Assembly (NCBI GenBank): GCA_029850555.1
Contig: JARCRS010000031.1
Span: 1-64,000, forward strand
Origin: an archaeon
GTDB taxonomy: Archaea; Thermoproteota; Nitrososphaeria; Nitrososphaerales; CADDZS01
Direction of reading: 5' to 3'
DNA length: 64,000 nucleotides
Below the pieces are notes generated by a model, which saw only the letters and a list, made by a program, of their open reading frames with translations, made no database searches and was not told the DNA's origin. The position numbers and the translations under genes were made by a program. This document shows positions 43,390 through 51,999 of the stretch, one piece after another (within the stretch, counting starts at the first letter, position 1; each line of letters opens with the position of its first letter).

Positions 43390-43908
43390 TCAATGCTTTT
43401 CGTTTTGTCGTTCGTATACAGTCCATTCATTGGGCTCCACTACAGAGTTCGGTAGGATATGCAGGTTTCCGCTCGAATCGCGTATTCTACTTTTTCTAAT
43501 GTCGACAGATTCCACAACTCCTTCGATACCTCCAGCTTTGACTCTGAAACCGGCGCCAAAATCCTGGTCAGTTACAAGGAATGCCCCCGAGACGAGTTCC
43601 TTTAGCACTCCAGATGTTGCAAGGCCTATTGCGAGAATAAAGAATGCGAAGATGATTCCCATCGCGAGAACCATTTCGTCGAACCCCGGTAAAGTCGAGA
43701 GTATGGCCATTATAACGAAGTACCAAAACAAAGCGCTGAGAATAGTCGTCAGTATTCCAACCAAAGCTGTAGGAACTCTGCGCCTCAAAAGATCGTGCTT
43801 CACGACCGAAACGAGGATCTTCAATATGAGATAGGCTATGACAAGAGTTATGATTGCTGCGATTAGGGCTACCGTGGCATAGTCGAGACTCGTGAAGAAG
43901 TATTGCAA
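43390..43908 (-). CDS. Small MscS-type mechanosensitive channel protein
   Basis: 172 residues. Three hydrophobic segments (about 10-34, 48-70 and 80-104) are followed by the MscS beta domain: FGAGFRVKAGGIEGVVESVDIRKSRIRDSSGNLHILPNS is the conserved core. The large C-terminal cytoplasmic vestibule of typical MscS is missing; the protein stops shortly after the beta domain. Such short forms occur in archaea. It probably releases solutes on osmotic downshock, by family. Confidence 0.88.
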   Translation of the reverse strand: MQYFFTSLDYATVALIAAIITLVIAYLILKILVSVVKHDLLRRRVPTALVGILTTILSALFWYFVIMAILSTLPGFDEMVLAMGIIFAFFILAIGLATSGVLKELVSGAFLVTDQDFGAGFRVKAGGIEGVVESVDIRKSRIRDSSGNLHILPNSVVEPNEWTVYERQNEKH

Positions 43909-44057
43909 AGGATTTGAGATTTGTGCTTGCAGGGCGATCGTGGCCTAAACACTTCTAAAGAAGAGCTTTGAATTTGAATTAAGCATTGTGCAGTTATTGT
44001 TTCGAATAATTAGGCAAAGTACTTTTGGATATTTGTTCTAATCTGCAACGAAACGCT

Positions 44058-44324
44058 TTAGATGAGCATTTCATCATCAAATTTCTTTAGCTCAATCAGC
44101 TGTGCTATGTGTTCTTTTCGCCTGTGTTCTTCTTGTTTTGCTTTCTTGAGATTCTCGACCCATGTACCGTACAGTTTGTCACACTTGTCGCAGCGAACTC
44201 CAAAATCGATGCAATAGACTATTTTTCCTCCACATCCGCAATTTCCCCATGTATTGTGGCCGTTTACTTTCTCTGTTGCAATCGCCTCTATGTGAGAGCG
44301 TGGCGAGAGTGTCATGTCTTGCAA
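44058..44324 (-). CDS. Small zinc-binding protein, 88 aa
   Basis: The centre holds NCGCGGKIVYC and VRCDKCDKLYGTW, giving CxC and CxxC pairs suited to one zinc ion. The C-terminal third is a charged helix (KKAKQEEHRRKEHIAQLIELKK). I do not recognise the family. It stands alone, 149 bases from the MscS-type gene and divergent from a membrane-protein gene. Confidence 0.75.
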   Translation of the reverse strand: MQDMTLSPRSHIEAIATEKVNGHNTWGNCGCGGKIVYCIDFGVRCDKCDKLYGTWVENLKKAKQEEHRRKEHIAQLIELKKFDDEMLI

Positions 44325-44396
44325 CGTCCTTCTGGTAGAAACAATAATAAAACTAGTTCACGAAGTCATCAGAAAATTTGACTAGATTGGTTATCC

Positions 44397-44480
44397 ATGG
44401 ACCACACCAGCAACAGGAGCGAAACAATCGACCGAATTAGTAGAAAGCCGAAGACTACAGGCAAGTTAGTTTTCAAATGA
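44397..44480 (+). CDS. Possible 27-aa leader ORF coupled to membrane protein
   Basis: ATG at 44397 opens a 27-codon frame whose TGA overlaps the ATG of the next gene (ATGA). The peptide is basic and hydrophilic with no known motif. The overlap is the main argument for translation; it may be chance. Confidence 0.25.
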   Translation: MDHTSNRSETIDRISRKPKTTGKLVFK

Positions 44481-45058
44481 CATCTGTATCACAGGGTCTT
44501 AAAGCAGGGTTGGCAGCCGGGGCGATTTATGCTGCAATTATAGGATTGCTCCATCTCGGCACTCTTTTGGGATGTAATGCTTCGCAGATCTCGTATATTG
44601 CAGCTCGCATTCCCCCCTCTTCCAACGTTTCTGCATCTGAAATATTCTATGGTACCGACATCGTGTACCTTCCGATGGTATATGGAGTTTTGACCCTGAT
44701 TTTCGGAGTAATCTTTGGATTGGTTTTCGGCTTAGTGTATTCAAGACTTCCTGGATCGACTTCAAAGGCAAAGGGTTTGTCACTTGGTGTGGCTGTTTTT
44801 CTTATTGTCGCCTTTGTTGGACCGGGTTTCCTCGAAGAATATACTTGTGGAGGTAGCCTTCTTCCATATCTTACATTTGCTCTAAGTGTCCCGGCGGCTC
44901 TCGCTTTCGGGTATCTTCTTGGCACATTCTATGATTCCTTTGGCAGGTTAGAACGGCAGGAAACAGAAGAACGAAAGGAACCCGAACATTGGTCCGATGC
45001 ATTCAGGAAAAGAACTCCCCAAGATACGCACGATGAAAAAACTTTGTCTACGAAATGA
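44477..45058 (+). CDS. Four-TM membrane protein of unknown function
   Basis: 193 residues with hydrophobic segments at about 8-30, 63-88, 97-116 and 127-148 and a charged C-terminal tail of about 40 residues that should be cytoplasmic. Extracytoplasmic loops contain NASQIS and NVS sequons and two isolated cysteines. Gly-rich helices (GVIFGLVFGLVYSRL) suggest tight helix packing. No family recognised. Confidence 0.75.
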   Translation: MTSVSQGLKAGLAAGAIYAAIIGLLHLGTLLGCNASQISYIAARIPPSSNVSASEIFYGTDIVYLPMVYGVLTLIFGVIFGLVFGLVYSRLPGSTSKAKGLSLGVAVFLIVAFVGPGFLEEYTCGGSLLPYLTFALSVPAALAFGYLLGTFYDSFGRLERQETEERKEPEHWSDAFRKRTPQDTHDEKTLSTK

Positions 45059-45138
45059 CTTGAAACCTATTCAGGCAAAACATACAAGCGTAAGCGTTCT
45101 AATCACAGATAGAATCGACAGGGGAAACACGAGTCGAA

Positions 45139-46563
45139 ATGGTATCCAAAGGCGAGACTCTCGAGGGAGATTTCAGGATCGAAAAGGACTTCTTGGGCGA
45201 AGTCAAAGTTCCAAGCAATGCATACTACGGAGTACAAACTTTGCGCGCCGTTCATAATTTTCCAATAAGCGGCCTGAGACTCCCAAGAGAATTCATCAGA
45301 GCCCAAGGTATCATCAAGTTCTCGGCCGCGAAAGCAAACATGCAACTCGGCCTTCTTGATAAGAAGATAGGGAACGCAATCACTGAGGCGGCTAAGCAAG
45401 TTATCGAAGGAACACTTGATTCTAGTTTTGTTGTAGATGTCTTTCAGGCTGGTGCTGGCACTTCGCAGAACATGAATGCAAACGAGGTCATTGCGAACAA
45501 AGCCTTAGAATTGCTTGGAGAACCATTGGGCAACTACAAGGTAGTTCATCCAAACGATCACGTGAATATGGCACAATCAACAAACGATACGATTCATGTG
45601 GCTCTCCACATTTCCTCGCTAGAATCTCTAACTAACAATCTGTTGCCTGCCCTTAGGATACTTGAAGACACGCTTTCTAAGAAAGCAGGCGAATTCCAAG
45701 AACTAGTAAAGATCGGGAGAACCCACTTGCAAGATGCTGTTCCCATCACCCTTGGGCAGGAGTTCAGCGGGTACGCCTCAATGATCCAACACAATGTGGA
45801 AAGAATAAAGCGATCAGGTTTAGGACTTGAGGAGTTAAACTTTGGCGGAACAGCTGTGGGCACTGGACTTAATGCGCATCCTGGCTTTAGTGAATTGGCA
45901 ATAAAGGAGGTAAATTCCATAACCGGGTTGGATTTCAGAAAGGCTGACAACATGTTCGAGTCAACGCAAAATCTAGACGCTGTTGTCGAAATGGCAGCGT
46001 CTCTGAAGGTTTTGGCTGTCAGTTTCATAAAGATTGCAAATGATTTGCGATTGCTTTCTTCTGGCCCTTCAGCGGGACTCGGAGAAATCAATCTTCCTAG
46101 TGTTCAGCCGGGCTCTTCAATTATGCCTGGTAAAGTGAATCCCAGCGTTGCTGAGATGTTCAATATGGTTGCTTTTCAGATGATCGGTAACGATTTAGCT
46201 GTGGCGATGTCAGGACAGGCGGGTCAGCTCGAGCTCAATGTTATGATGCCATCTGCCGCTTGGAACATTCTAGAGTCCATTAAGATCGCTTCAAATGCGT
46301 CGCGGGTATTTGCCAAACTCTGTGTAGACGGTATAACGGCAAATGAGTCTGTCCTCAAGCACTATGCAGAAATGAGCAGCGCACTTGCGACAGCGCTCTC
46401 TCCGAAGATCGGCTACGAGAAAGCGTCTGAAATCGCAAAAAAAGCCGTTGCGACAAAGCGTTCTATTAGAGAACTGGCAGAGGAAATGACTAGCCTTTCA
46501 AAAGAAGAACTTGACAGACTTCTTGATCTAAAGAAAATGACAACTAACGAAAGCAGTGCCTAA
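45139..46563 (+). CDS. fumC: Class II fumarate hydratase
   Basis: Interconverts fumarate and malate in the citric acid cycle or a carbon-fixation cycle. 474 residues, FumC/aspartase superfamily: VHPNDHVNMAQSTNDT, IKIGRTHLQDAVPITLGQEFSGY, GGTAVGTGLNAHPGF and the signature GSSIMPGKVNPS. TGLNAHPGF and the downstream NMFESTQNLDAVVE pattern favour fumarase over aspartase. ATG start. It overlaps the convergent nep1 gene by 4 bases. Confidence 0.93.
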   Translation: MVSKGETLEGDFRIEKDFLGEVKVPSNAYYGVQTLRAVHNFPISGLRLPREFIRAQGIIKFSAAKANMQLGLLDKKIGNAITEAAKQVIEGTLDSSFVVDVFQAGAGTSQNMNANEVIANKALELLGEPLGNYKVVHPNDHVNMAQSTNDTIHVALHISSLESLTNNLLPALRILEDTLSKKAGEFQELVKIGRTHLQDAVPITLGQEFSGYASMIQHNVERIKRSGLGLEELNFGGTAVGTGLNAHPGFSELAIKEVNSITGLDFRKADNMFESTQNLDAVVEMAASLKVLAVSFIKIANDLRLLSSGPSAGLGEINLPSVQPGSSIMPGKVNPSVAEMFNMVAFQMIGNDLAVAMSGQAGQLELNVMMPSAAWNILESIKIASNASRVFAKLCVDGITANESVLKHYAEMSSALATALSPKIGYEKASEIAKKAVATKRSIRELAEEMTSLSKEELDRLLDLKKMTTNESSA

Positions 46564-47237
46564 AGATTGAGACTTTGTTCTAACTCGTAGCACAGTCGTG
46601 CGGTAACGACGTGGGCGGGTAAAGCTTTAGCTGAAATAGAGACAACCTTGTCCGAGAGTTCGAGTACTTCATTTGAAAAGTGACCATGGGGGAATCCCCC
46701 GACCACCCAAGCGATTCTTTTTTCGCTTGCTGATTCTTGAGCCACAACACTTCGAAGCGAGCAATGAGATCCTTGCGAAGAAAAACTGATGATTTTATCC
46801 ACCTTTAGACCCTTAACAAGATTTGAAAATGATGTATCCTTTTCAACGCTAAAGAGGGCTTCTTCCTCTACATTGTATGTTCCCGAAAGTAGAGTCGCCA
46901 TTACGCCGCAGAACCTTTGAAGCGTTCGCGGAGGTCTAGTTCCAGTTTTGATTTGGATAGCGACGCCTTGTATCGTGCGTACAAAAAGATCCAGCAATCC
47001 ACCTTCAAACAAAGGCGTTGACGTTGCATCAAGCACGGCGAAATGAACCACGTCAGGCCTGCCTTTTTTTTGGTGATCGCCAAGTGAGTTTACAATATCC
47101 CGATGAAAATTACAGTCAAGAATCTGCATCCGAGGAGTCACACCGAATCTTTCAGTCACTCGTATTGCCTCTTTGCTAGAGGTAAATTTCGCGGGCAAAA
47201 TTTCAAGAGATGCCTCTTCGAGAATTAGGACATTCAT
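46560..47237 (-). CDS. nep1: rRNA pseudouridine N1-methyltransferase Nep1
   Basis: SPOUT methyltransferase that modifies a pseudouridine in 16S rRNA and aids small-subunit assembly. 225 residues: LLDCNFHRD-type segment (QILDCNFHRDIVNSL), GRPDVVHFAVLDATSTPLFE, the RPPRTLQRFCGVMATLL basic stretch, and the knot IAWVVGGFPHGHFSNEV. Matches archaeal Nep1 throughout. Confidence 0.95.
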   Translation of the reverse strand: MNVLILEEASLEILPAKFTSSKEAIRVTERFGVTPRMQILDCNFHRDIVNSLGDHQKKGRPDVVHFAVLDATSTPLFEGGLLDLFVRTIQGVAIQIKTGTRPPRTLQRFCGVMATLLSGTYNVEEEALFSVEKDTSFSNLVKGLKVDKIISFSSQGSHCSLRSVVAQESASEKRIAWVVGGFPHGHFSNEVLELSDKVVSISAKALPAHVVTARLCYELEQSLNL

Positions 47238-47279
47238 ATCAACGGTTTCACATCAAAGTGAGGATTGGATTCACTTTTG

Positions 47280-47921
47280 TCAAGGCTCATTCATAAAGCG
47301 AATAAACTCCTCTCTGTTCCTTCTGAGAAGAGTGTAATTCTCCTCGATCTGCTCCTTTAGTGTTGAACTCGGTTTCGCGCCATAATCATGACCAGGATAA
47401 ACAGTCAATTTAGGATCTAATCTTCTTATTTTTTCAAAGCTGTCAAACAATTCTGAAGCGTCACCTCCAGGTAGATCTACCCTTCCGCATTCTCCAATGA
47501 ACAAGGTGTCTCCTGTTATGAGCGCCAGATCATTTACAAGAATGCACATGCTATCGGGCGAGTGGCCTGGCGTCAACAGAAAGCGTAATCTAACATTGCT
47601 CCCTAGATTCAATTCTTGGCCATCTTTGACACCAATATCCTTCTTAGCAAGAGACTTGAAGCTCATCACGATTCTTGCCCCTGTTAGCTTCTTAATAACT
47701 GGATTCCCTTGGATGTGATCCATGTGTGAGTGTGTGTTTATGATGAATTTTAGGCGAAATGATTTCTCTTTCATAGCATTCAAAATTTTCTCAACTTCCC
47801 ACGCAGGATCAATAATTGCAGACTCGCCCGAGTCTATATCTTGTACCAGATAGCAAAAATTTTTGAATTGACCTACGCTTATCTGTTCGATTGAAACCTT
47901 TGAATCGTTTTTTTCTTTCAA
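47280..47921 (-). CDS. Metallo-beta-lactamase fold hydrolase, glyoxalase II-like
   Basis: 213 residues. FIINTHSHMDHIQGNPVI is the HxHxDH zinc motif, LTPGHSPDSMCI gives the next histidine, GDTLFIGECGRVDLPGG the bridging aspartate, and TVYPGHDYG the last histidine. The pattern fits glyoxalase II or persulfide dioxygenase-type enzymes acting on thioesters or persulfides. It overlaps the NAD(P)HX epimerase gene by 4 bases. If the BshC-like operon makes a small thiol, this enzyme could act on its conjugates (speculative). Confidence 0.88.
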   Translation of the reverse strand: MKEKNDSKVSIEQISVGQFKNFCYLVQDIDSGESAIIDPAWEVEKILNAMKEKSFRLKFIINTHSHMDHIQGNPVIKKLTGARIVMSFKSLAKKDIGVKDGQELNLGSNVRLRFLLTPGHSPDSMCILVNDLALITGDTLFIGECGRVDLPGGDASELFDSFEKIRRLDPKLTVYPGHDYGAKPSSTLKEQIEENYTLLRRNREEFIRFMNEP

Positions 47922-48628
47922 AATGGTAACCCGATGTTAGCTTCGACTATTTTTCCCGCTTTCTTCCTTCCGTTCGGCGTAAGCATTCCCTTCTTTGGAG
48001 CGTACATGGTGATTGTCACATCGGACTTCACTGCGTGATTGGAGATTCCCGAATCGGCCTCCATACCAGATGGAATATCAACGCTAATTTTGAGAGGCTT
48101 CTTCACCCTGTTGATACCCATGATCGCCCCAAGCTGAAGGTCTCTGGGGGTTCCCTTGAATCCCGTTCCAAAAATTCCGATTATTAATGCTATAGAGTTC
48201 GGAATTTCCTTATCAAATAGGTCAAGCTTTGTTTGTGTATCAATTACTAGTTTTTTTATCTTCGGAATCTGAGAAAGTATCCTCCAATTTATTTTCGCTT
48301 CTTCAGCATGAATGTCATTCTCACTTCCGACCAGAACCACTGAAAGAGTATAGATCGGCCAATACGAAAGATGTCGGGCTGCAACAAAAACATCCCCTCC
48401 ATTGTTGCCTGTTCCGGCGATAGCCACGATTTTCACAAGACTATTGCGATGTCTTCCAAACAAGTTATGGACGTAATTTGCAATGGAATTTCCAGCATTT
48501 TCCATCATGATCAGTTTTGAAATTCCGAGCTTTTGCCCTTCATCTTCGATTGCTCTCATTTCGCTGGCTGAGACGGGAGTTCTCAATATAATATCAAGAT
48601 TCTGATGCTTGCGCATATAGTTATGCAA
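47918..48628 (-). CDS. nnrE: NAD(P)HX epimerase (YjeF N-domain)
   Basis: Epimerises damaged hydrated NAD(P)H so a dehydratase can repair it. 236 residues with MRAIEDEGQKLGISKLIMMENAGNS and the signature VAIAGTGNNGGDVFVAARHL, then SVDIPSGMEAD and VTITMYAPKKGM. Only the epimerase domain is present; the usual fused NnrD dehydratase domain is absent and must be elsewhere. A short protein tail ends in VEANIGLPF, typical for the domain. Confidence 0.94.
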   Translation of the reverse strand: MHNYMRKHQNLDIILRTPVSASEMRAIEDEGQKLGISKLIMMENAGNSIANYVHNLFGRHRNSLVKIVAIAGTGNNGGDVFVAARHLSYWPIYTLSVVLVGSENDIHAEEAKINWRILSQIPKIKKLVIDTQTKLDLFDKEIPNSIALIIGIFGTGFKGTPRDLQLGAIMGINRVKKPLKISVDIPSGMEADSGISNHAVKSDVTITMYAPKKGMLTPNGRKKAGKIVEANIGLPF

Positions 48629-48688
48629 ACCAATTTAATATCAGATTTATGCAGAACGCACTAAACTCATGCCTGACCGTGAAACTCT

Positions 48689-49186
48689 ATGACATCTCAA
48701 AATAGATCAGCATTGAAGGTTTCGGAATCTTCGCTTATTGCGTCACATCTCATGATGCCCCAGGATGCTAACATCCAAGGGAATGTCTACGGGGGCACGA
48801 TTATGAAACTAATGGACGAGATTGCTGGCGTCGTAGCTGCTAGGCATTGTCGAAAAAATGTTGTAACTGCTTCAGTAGATCAAATGAGTTTTCTAAAACC
48901 TGTCTACATCGGAAACCTCTTGATACTCAAAGCTTCTGTAAACTATGTCGGAAAAACTTCGCTCGAGGTTGGCGTTCGCATAGAAGCAGAGGACTTGACG
49001 AATGGGCAGATTGTACACACAGGTTCCTCATATATGACATTTGTCGCGCTAGACGACGAAGGACATCCTATCCCTATCCCTAAGGTCGTCCCAGTCACCA
49101 AAGAGGAGAAACGACGATACAATGAAGCAAAAGCTAGGAGAGCCAAAAGGTTAGCAGCGTCAAAACACTGTAAGTTAGGAAATTAG
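48689..49186 (+). CDS. Acyl-CoA thioesterase, hotdog fold
   Basis: 165 residues. LMMPQDANIQGNVYGGTIMKLMDEIAGVVAARHC is the BFIT/BACH-type catalytic block with the conserved Asp after the Gly-Gly, followed by VVTASVDQMSFLKPVYIGNLL and SYMTFVALDDEG. This subgroup hydrolyses medium and long acyl-CoAs in bacteria and eukaryotes; archaeal substrates are uncertain. Divergent from nnrE across 60 bases. Confidence 0.93.
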   Translation: MTSQNRSALKVSESSLIASHLMMPQDANIQGNVYGGTIMKLMDEIAGVVAARHCRKNVVTASVDQMSFLKPVYIGNLLILKASVNYVGKTSLEVGVRIEAEDLTNGQIVHTGSSYMTFVALDDEGHPIPIPKVVPVTKEEKRRYNEAKARRAKRLAASKHCKLGN

Positions 49187-49240
49187 AATAGATGATTCCG
49201 TTTTGGGGAGAAATTTGCTCCAAAGGATCGCCGGATTCTT

Positions 49241-49471
49241 TTGGAAAAGAATATTATCGTGCCTAATTGCTCTTTAGCATACAAAGATTACTTTTTCAGC
49301 TGTGAACATTCAAGATTGGAATTTAGATGCTATTTCTGTGACGAGCTCAAGAATGAAGAGCCTTATTTTTTCCAGCTGTCGGGCCAAAGAAAAGAAGCTG
49401 TCTGCTCTAGGTGCCGGGAAAAGATGGAAGCAGTGCGGCGTCTTAAGAAGGGAGATACAAAGGTTCAATAG
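49241..49471 (+). CDS. Small zinc-finger-like protein, 76 aa
   Basis: TTG start. RCYFCDELKNEEPYFFQLSG and AVCSRCREKMEAVRR give two CxxC pairs about 24 residues apart, consistent with one zinc site, plus an upstream CEH. The tail is basic. Family not recognised. Its 3' end overlaps the convergent Hjc-like gene by 29 bases. Confidence 0.65.
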   Translation: MEKNIIVPNCSLAYKDYFFSCEHSRLEFRCYFCDELKNEEPYFFQLSGQRKEAVCSRCREKMEAVRRLKKGDTKVQ

Positions 49472-49928
49472 TCTGAATAGGGCCTGTCTCCAAGGCTTGT
49501 GGAACGACCTCTTTGGAGATGGAAGTTCTGCGCGGCATTCTCTTACTGACCTTAAGCTTTAGGATTTTTCCTCTTTTTCTAAAGGACCACACTTCAGCGT
49601 CTGCATTAAACGCTACAGCGTAGGATTTCAGCAGCCCGAGCTCCTCCTTTCCCACACGGGATGAACCACTTTTGACCTGTATCAACAGAACTTTGCCTGC
49701 CTTAGCAGCAAACACATCTACCGGGCCATGAGACATTGCGCTCCGGCTGCACACCCAGCCGTTGGTCCTGAGATTGCGCATAACCTGATATTCTCTCGCA
49801 CGTCCTCTCGTATAATTCGAATTGGGCAATGGGGCCCTCCTTTTCGCGCTCGCTTTTTCTACTTTTTGAATTTGTACAAATCTCAGGTCGCTAGGTCTAT
49901 TGATCGCTGGATAAACCCTTTCGAACAA
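49443..49928 (-). CDS. Holliday junction resolvase Hjc-like nuclease
   Basis: 161 residues. The core RGRAREYQVMRNLRTNGWVCSRSAMSHGPVDVFAAKAGKVLLIQVKSGSS follows archaeal Hjc: Glu in the first helix, Asp in PVDVFA, and a (E/Q)xK motif that here reads QVK instead of the usual EVK. A basic N-terminal extension of about 35 residues precedes the core. It would cut four-way DNA junctions in recombination. The Glu to Gln change may alter metal binding. Confidence 0.82.
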   Translation of the reverse strand: MFERVYPAINRPSDLRFVQIQKVEKASAKRRAPLPNSNYTRGRAREYQVMRNLRTNGWVCSRSAMSHGPVDVFAAKAGKVLLIQVKSGSSRVGKEELGLLKSYAVAFNADAEVWSFRKRGKILKLKVSKRMPRRTSISKEVVPQALETGPIQTIEPLYLPS

Positions 49929-49936
49929 TCGACGGG

Positions 49937-50341
49937 TTATTCCTCAGCGTCTTCATCCTCTGCTGGCGCTGAAGAGACATCGGCTTCCGCATCCAATTTC
50001 TCAAGAGACAATAGCTCAAAACGGTAGATATTGTCCATTTGAAGTGCATATTTCTCTTTGAGGAAGGTCACGACCTTTTCGCTTAATGTCGCTTTGAATG
50101 CCTTGAACTTGAACAAGTACACTTTAGCTAGCTCGAGAGATTCTATATTGGTGTCTTTGGGAACATCAAGAGTTGCAATGTAACGTCCCTCAGGAAGTTT
50201 CTCGTAAAACTGAACATCGATCTTCCTGTCATTTTTATTAATGTCAAGGATGTATCCCGAGCCTTCCCATTCCTCAGAGTCCTTGAACTGCGCATCTTGG
50301 ATCTCTTGCGCTACCCACTTTGGGATGGTTTCAGCAGTCAA
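49937..50341 (-). CDS. Conserved-looking protein of unknown function, 134 aa
   Basis: Appears to be a small beta-barrel-like domain (WEGSGYILDINKNDRKIDVQFYEKL, RYIATLDVPKDT) followed by helices (VYLFKFKAFKATLSEKVVTFLKEKYAL) and a strongly acidic tail (EDEDAEE). It is 8 bases upstream of the Hjc-like gene on the same strand, so the two are probably co-transcribed. No family recognised. Confidence 0.8.
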   Translation of the reverse strand: MTAETIPKWVAQEIQDAQFKDSEEWEGSGYILDINKNDRKIDVQFYEKLPEGRYIATLDVPKDTNIESLELAKVYLFKFKAFKATLSEKVVTFLKEKYALQMDNIYRFELLSLEKLDAEADVSSAPAEDEDAEE

Positions 50342-50429
50342 ATCTCCTGATTTCGCACCTTCTGAAGTTTTTCGTGTTCGCTACTCAAATCGCGTTCCCA
50401 CTAACTTCAAGCTTTCTATGGCCCCGTAA

Positions 50430-51137
50430 TCATTCTTCAAGGCCGGTCGAGCCTTCGCTGAGGTCTGGTTCCAATTGTTCTGTAATTTGGACAAAGTTAC
50501 TGTCAAATTTCACTTCAGGTAGAATTATGTCAATAGCCTGAATTGTCCGCTCTGCAATTTCTTTGGGAGATGCCGAGTCCAATCCGACCTGTAGTGCAAT
50601 CACATCGAAATTGTTCCAGCTTCCTTCGGTCAATAGTGCTGCTGAGAGACCATCCATTATCCCGTTTGAGATTACATCTGTCCGCGACTGAATGATTCTC
50701 TGTTTCGCACTCTCGGTGGAGTAAGCGGCCCCTATATCTCCGCCTATCTTTTCGAATTTTCGCGCATACTCTTTTTGGCTCGATAAACTTAGAGATATGA
50801 TTAAGCCCATAGACAGTTTCCTAGACCAACCAATCAATCCGCGCGCCAATTGTTTCTCATGCGTCGCGGGAATTATGAAATCCGAGGCCAGTAAGGAGAT
50901 CTTTGAATTTAGGCTGGCACAGATTTGTAGGGGAAACCTAGGTCCGCCTTCGATAATACGACAAGTAGAAGGAAAATCATCACAGTCAAGGACCACGACG
51001 GGTTTCATTCTGAGCTGCGCCATTAGATATCTTGCGACTGCCTCATTTTCTAATCCTATGCGTTGTGTACAATCGACAAGAATCCCACCTCGAAGTTGAG
51101 TCTGAATCACTTGGCGAAATTCTATTGCCGAAGTCAA
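50430..51137 (-). CDS. PAC2-like (proteasome assembly chaperone) family protein
   Basis: 235 residues. GLENEAVARYLMAQLRMKPVVVLDCDDFPSTCRIIEGGPRFPLQI, then a conserved-looking strand LLASDFIIPA and GGDIGAAYSTESAKQRI, resemble the PAC2 superfamily found near proteasome or ATP-grasp genes in archaea. The core Gly-rich loops are weaker than usual, so this is a tentative family call. Divergent from the translin gene. Confidence 0.6.
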   Translation of the reverse strand: MTSAIEFRQVIQTQLRGGILVDCTQRIGLENEAVARYLMAQLRMKPVVVLDCDDFPSTCRIIEGGPRFPLQICASLNSKISLLASDFIIPATHEKQLARGLIGWSRKLSMGLIISLSLSSQKEYARKFEKIGGDIGAAYSTESAKQRIIQSRTDVISNGIMDGLSAALLTEGSWNNFDVIALQVGLDSASPKEIAERTIQAIDIILPEVKFDSNFVQITEQLEPDLSEGSTGLEE

Positions 51138-51258
51138 TTCTCAAACGCACGGGTTCAAGAGCAACGCTATTTTATGCATAGCGCGATCGATTTCAATCCT
51201 ATTTTCTTTGCGATAAAAGCAGATAAGCGAAGCTAGGTCTCTGATTCACGGTTCACAA

Positions 51259-51978
51259 TTGAACTACGTTTCTGTAGAGTCATCCCTGCGCTCCGTGTCA
51301 AGAAAGCTTGATCTTATTTCATCCCGTCGTGAAACACTGATCAAGGAATCGCGAGAGATAATTTCTTTGTCTGCCAAGACAATTATAAGCATCCACACTT
51401 CGAATTTTCAGCAAGCACAGGATCTTTCTAAACAAGCGAAAAAGAGACTTCAGGATCTTCGGAAGGTCGCGGGACCTGATCTCGTTCGTTACATCTTGAT
51501 GCCCGAGCAGGAGTATGTTGAATCCTCAGTCGTGCTAGCTATTTCGAATCAGAAGCAAATACCATCAATCGATAAGCTTCGCGTATCGCCGTCTTCTTAC
51601 ATTCTCGGACTCCTCGACGCAATTGGAGAACTCAAGAGATCAGTATACGATGGCATCAGGCAGAATCAAATTCAAAGCGCGGAGAACAAATTTAAGATCA
51701 TGGAATCTCTTTACACGATGCTTTCGTCTTTTGCAGTTTATGATAACATTGTTTCAGGAGTAAAAAGAAAGCTAGATGTTGCGCGTATTTTGATAGAGGA
51801 CACTAGATCGGCAATAACAGAGGAGTCTCGACGTAGCGAGTTCATGATGGCTGTTAAGGATCTTTCAAGTAAGATCAGAGCAGCACCATTCACAGAACAC
51901 ACGAAAAAGAGGGAATCGACAAATGAAACAATCCCAGACGAGGAGAAGCAAAGCGATGACCCGGAAAATGGGGTCTAA
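51259..51978 (+). CDS. Translin family protein
   Basis: 239 residues, all helical. RRETLIKESREIISLSAKTI, SSYILGLLDAIGELKRSVYDGIR, YDNIVSGVKRKLDVARILIEDTRSAITEE match the translin/TRAX pattern of single-strand DNA/RNA-binding octamers, some with RNase activity. The acidic C-terminal tail (PDEEKQSDDPENG) is an addition. TTG start. The riboflavin kinase gene follows 21 bases downstream. Confidence 0.9.
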   Translation: MNYVSVESSLRSVSRKLDLISSRRETLIKESREIISLSAKTIISIHTSNFQQAQDLSKQAKKRLQDLRKVAGPDLVRYILMPEQEYVESSVVLAISNQKQIPSIDKLRVSPSSYILGLLDAIGELKRSVYDGIRQNQIQSAENKFKIMESLYTMLSSFAVYDNIVSGVKRKLDVARILIEDTRSAITEESRRSEFMMAVKDLSSKIRAAPFTEHTKKRESTNETIPDEEKQSDDPENGV

Positions 51979-51999
51979 TCTCGCCCATCAAAGTAAAAT

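Noticed and set aside
45594-46091. 165-codon minus-strand frame
   Set aside because: Antisense to the conserved core of fumarase, with no family match.
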